Assembly: GCA_030407315.1 (NCBI GenBank)
Contig: JALQPE010001508.1
Coordinates: forward strand, 1-20,351
Reading direction: 5' to 3'
DNA: 20,351 nt
Source: Asparagopsis taxiformis
Lineage: Eukaryota; Rhodophyta; Florideophyceae; Bonnemaisoniales; Bonnemaisoniaceae
The position numbers and the translations under genes are program-made. Of this stretch, positions 16,920 to 20,351 are shown in pieces. The notes under the pieces are model-generated. The model was given only the letters and a program-made list of their open reading frames with translations. It did not search any database and had not been told where the DNA came from. Each line of letters begins with the position of its first letter. The stretch's first letter is position 1.

Positions 16920-17441
16920 ATGCCGAACATCGTCAACCAAGCCTCATCAAAGACCTGGAAGCGACCTTCCAGGAGATGGGTTCGTGCGTCGTCGTCGAGC
17001 ACGGCGCCGTCGACCCCAAGCAGGACATCGAGATCCGCACTTCAGCTCCGCGAAGCGGGGGTGAAGTACCGCCTCGTGCGCACGCGCCTCGCGAAGCGCG
17101 CGCCTCGCGGACGTCAGCCCCGGCCTCGGCGATTCCCTCAAGGGCCGCTGCGGCTTTGCGATCGCCGAGGAGGAGGGCGCCATCAAGGCGGCCAAGATCC
17201 TCAAGGAGTGGATCAAGAAGACCAAGGACGCGCCGATCGCGATTCGCGGTGGTGTCGTCGAAGGCACCGTCTACGCCGGCGACGACGCGCAGATGCTCGC
17301 GGAGCTGCCGGATCGCGACACCGTCAACACGCAGATCGTCCAGGCATCAGTGGCCCGGCGCGCTCGCTCGCTTCCGTTCTCAACGCCGTTGCCGGTGGCA
17401 TGGCGCGTTGCATCCAAGCCAAGATCGACAAGGGCGAGTGA
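16920..17441 (+). CDS. rplJ: 50S ribosomal protein L10 (frameshifted)
   Basis: L10 anchors the L7/L12 dimers on the ribosomal stalk. GGGAG at 16908-16912 lies seven bases before ATG 16920 (MPNIVNQA). The frame then shifts to [20 protein letters not shown], and onward to [20 protein letters not shown] and [20 protein letters not shown]. Then come [20 protein letters not shown] and, in the last part, [20 protein letters not shown]. Frame changes lie near 16945, 17040, 17100 and 17345. About 174 residues, normal. A hairpin follows directly. Confidence 0.95.
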   Translation: MPNIVNQASSKTWKRPSRRWVRASSSSTAPSTPSRTSRSALQLREAGVKYRLVRTRLAKRAPRGRQPRPRRFPQGPLRLCDRRGGGRHQGGQDPQGVDQEDQGRADRDSRWCRRRHRLRRRRRADARGAAGSRHRQHADRPGISGPARSLASVLNAVAGGMARCIQAKIDKGE

Positions 17442-17443
17442 GC

Positions 17444-17463
17444 GAGATCGAAGAATCGATCTC
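17444..17463 (+). promoter_or_regulatory. Hairpin between rplJ and rplL
   Basis: GAGATCGA (17444-17451) and TCGATCTC (17456-17463) form a perfect 8-bp stem with an AGAA loop, two bases after the rplJ stop. L12 is made in several copies per ribosome, so a structure here could stabilise or reset translation of the downstream rplL message. That role is inferred. Confidence 0.4.
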
Positions 17464-17561
17464 CGATCGCCCACCAACCGATCGCCCTGACCAACTTGAC
17501 CCAATCCCATTCGCACCCTTGCCTCCGCGCCTAGCGGGCAGCGCACCATCCGGAGTTCATT

Positions 17562-17965
17562 ATGTCCGACGCAGAAGCCGTGACCCTCGACGCGACCTCG
17601 AGGAAATCTTCACCAAGATCGATGCCCTCAGCCTGGGCCAGGCCGCCCAGCTCGTGAAGGCGATGGAAGACCGCTGGGGCGTGAGCGCCGCGGCGCCCGT
17701 CGCGGTCGCCGCTGCCGGTGGTGGTGGTGACGGTGGCGGTGGCGCTGAGGAGCAGACCGAGTTCTCGGTCGTCCTCAAGGATGCCGGCAGCGCCAAGATC
17801 AACGTCATCAAGGTCGTGCGCGAAATCACGGGTCTGGGCCTCAAGGAGGCCAAGGCGCTCGTCGACGAAGCACCGAAGCCGATCAAGGAAGGCGTTGCCA
17901 AGGAAGAAGCTGCGGAGCTCGAAAAGAAGCTCACCGAGGCCGGCGCTTCGGTCGAGCTCAAGTAG
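17562..17965 (+). CDS. rplL: 50S ribosomal protein L7/L12 (one frameshift)
   Basis: This is the stalk protein that recruits translation factors. GGAG at 17552-17555 precedes ATG 17562. [11 protein letters not shown] is followed, after a shift near 17600, by [21 protein letters not shown] flexible hinge rich in Ala and Gly ([15 protein letters not shown]) leads to the C-terminal domain: [40 protein letters not shown] and EELEKK-like helices ending ASVELK at TAG 17963-17965. The length of about 134 residues is typical. Confidence 0.97.
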
Positions 17966-18038
17966 TGCTGCTGCAGCGAGATCCGCGGGCCGAACGCCTC
18001 TCTGGAGACGTTGGTCCACGGTCAGTGAACGCACGGTT

Positions 18039-18072
18039 CCGGCGGCCTCAGCCCTTTTAGGGTTGCAGCCGG
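18039..18072 (+). promoter_or_regulatory. Stem-loop in the rplL-rpoB gap
   Basis: CAGCCC (18049-18054) pairs with GGGTTG (18060-18065) around TTTTA, with outer CCGGC (18039-18043) and GCCGG (18068-18072) able to extend it across internal loops. It starts 74 bases after rplL. In E. coli the equivalent gap holds an attenuator and an RNase III site; an analogous role here is inferred. Confidence 0.35.
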
Positions 18073-18097
18073 GGCCGGTGCGTTTGTACGCTTTGCC

Positions 18098-18117
18098 GCG
18101 TGCTGGTGCGCTTTTTT
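18098..18117 (+). terminator. Short hairpin plus T6 tract before rpoB (possible attenuator)
   Basis: GCGTG (18098-18102) can pair with TGCGC (18107-18111), using two G-U pairs, around CTGG, followed directly by six T residues (18112-18117). It is the only hairpin with a T-run I found in the window. It lies about 180 bases before rpoB, where partial termination would lower rpoB relative to rplL. The stem is weak. Confidence 0.4.
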
Positions 18118-18295
18118 GCGGGGTGGCTTCGAGCCCGGTCCATCCCGTGTGTCGAATTCGGTCGTCCGTCCTCGCCGCGAGGGACTTGCGTCACCGGATC
18201 CGGCTCGAATGTCTTTCCCGGGCTCGCATTGTCATTTGGCCGTTGAGTAAGTGGCCGCAAGGGACCTCCTGGCCGAGGTCCGCAGGTGGAATCGC

Positions 18296-20351
<2,056 letters not shown>

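Noticed and set aside
16352..17965. A 537-codon plus-strand frame apparently fusing L1, L10 and L12
   Set aside because: It joins parts of rplA, rplJ and rplL only because indels link their frames; the true starts, ribosome binding sites and stops of the three genes are visible.

Overview
The window is high-GC bacterial DNA, most likely from a member of Planctomycetota. The evidence for that is indirect: an EF-Tu with a divergent switch I segment, secreted proteins ending in an 'IPN...FVG' type tail domain, a receptor-L-domain-like secreted protein, and an RpoB with VVDQ where most bacteria have FMDQ. A myxobacterial-type lineage is not excluded. Almost every protein gene, including single-copy essential ones (rpoB, tuf, rplA, rplJ, secE, aroC), is split among two or three reading frames. 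Many breaks lie in or next to short homopolymer runs, so I read them as indel errors of a draft long-read sequence. The genes are called here as single CDS spanning the breaks.

Left part (1-6300): the tail of an unknown gene; a secreted leucine-rich/receptor-L-domain-like protein (266-945); a lipopolysaccharide-kinase-family protein (minus, 1299-1881); an HU-type nucleoid protein with its own promoter (2165-2561); a trans-sulfuration PLP enzyme (minus, 2686-3839); and, divergent from it, mutS2 (3890-5994), which appears to lack the C-terminal Smr nuclease domain. Convergent with mutS2 is a short fragment of a secreted-protein tail domain.

Middle part (6290-10213): a large secreted protein on the minus strand, made of a signal peptide, about five bacterial tandem repeats (BTRD1 type), a class A beta-lactamase-like serine hydrolase domain with SxxK, SDN and KGG motifs, and a C-terminal tail domain. 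This is the architecture of polyglycine hydrolases. Divergent from it are a single-domain response regulator and aroC (chorismate synthase).

Right part (10292-20351): the classic translation/transcription cluster. A sigma70-like promoter drives tRNA-Thr(TGT)-tRNA-Tyr(GTA)-tRNA-Gly(TCC)-tRNA-Thr(GGT)-tuf, then tRNA-Trp(CCA)-secE-nusG. After an interruption by a phosphate-selective-porin-like gene come rplK-rplA-rplJ-rplL-rpoB, with rpoB running off the window. The tRNA-tuf order matches the E. coli thrU-tyrU-glyT-thrT-tufB operon. Hairpins follow nusG, the porin gene and rplJ, and a hairpin plus T6 tract lies in the 330-base rplL-rpoB gap. I found no CRISPR array, insertion sequence, prophage or rRNA gene.
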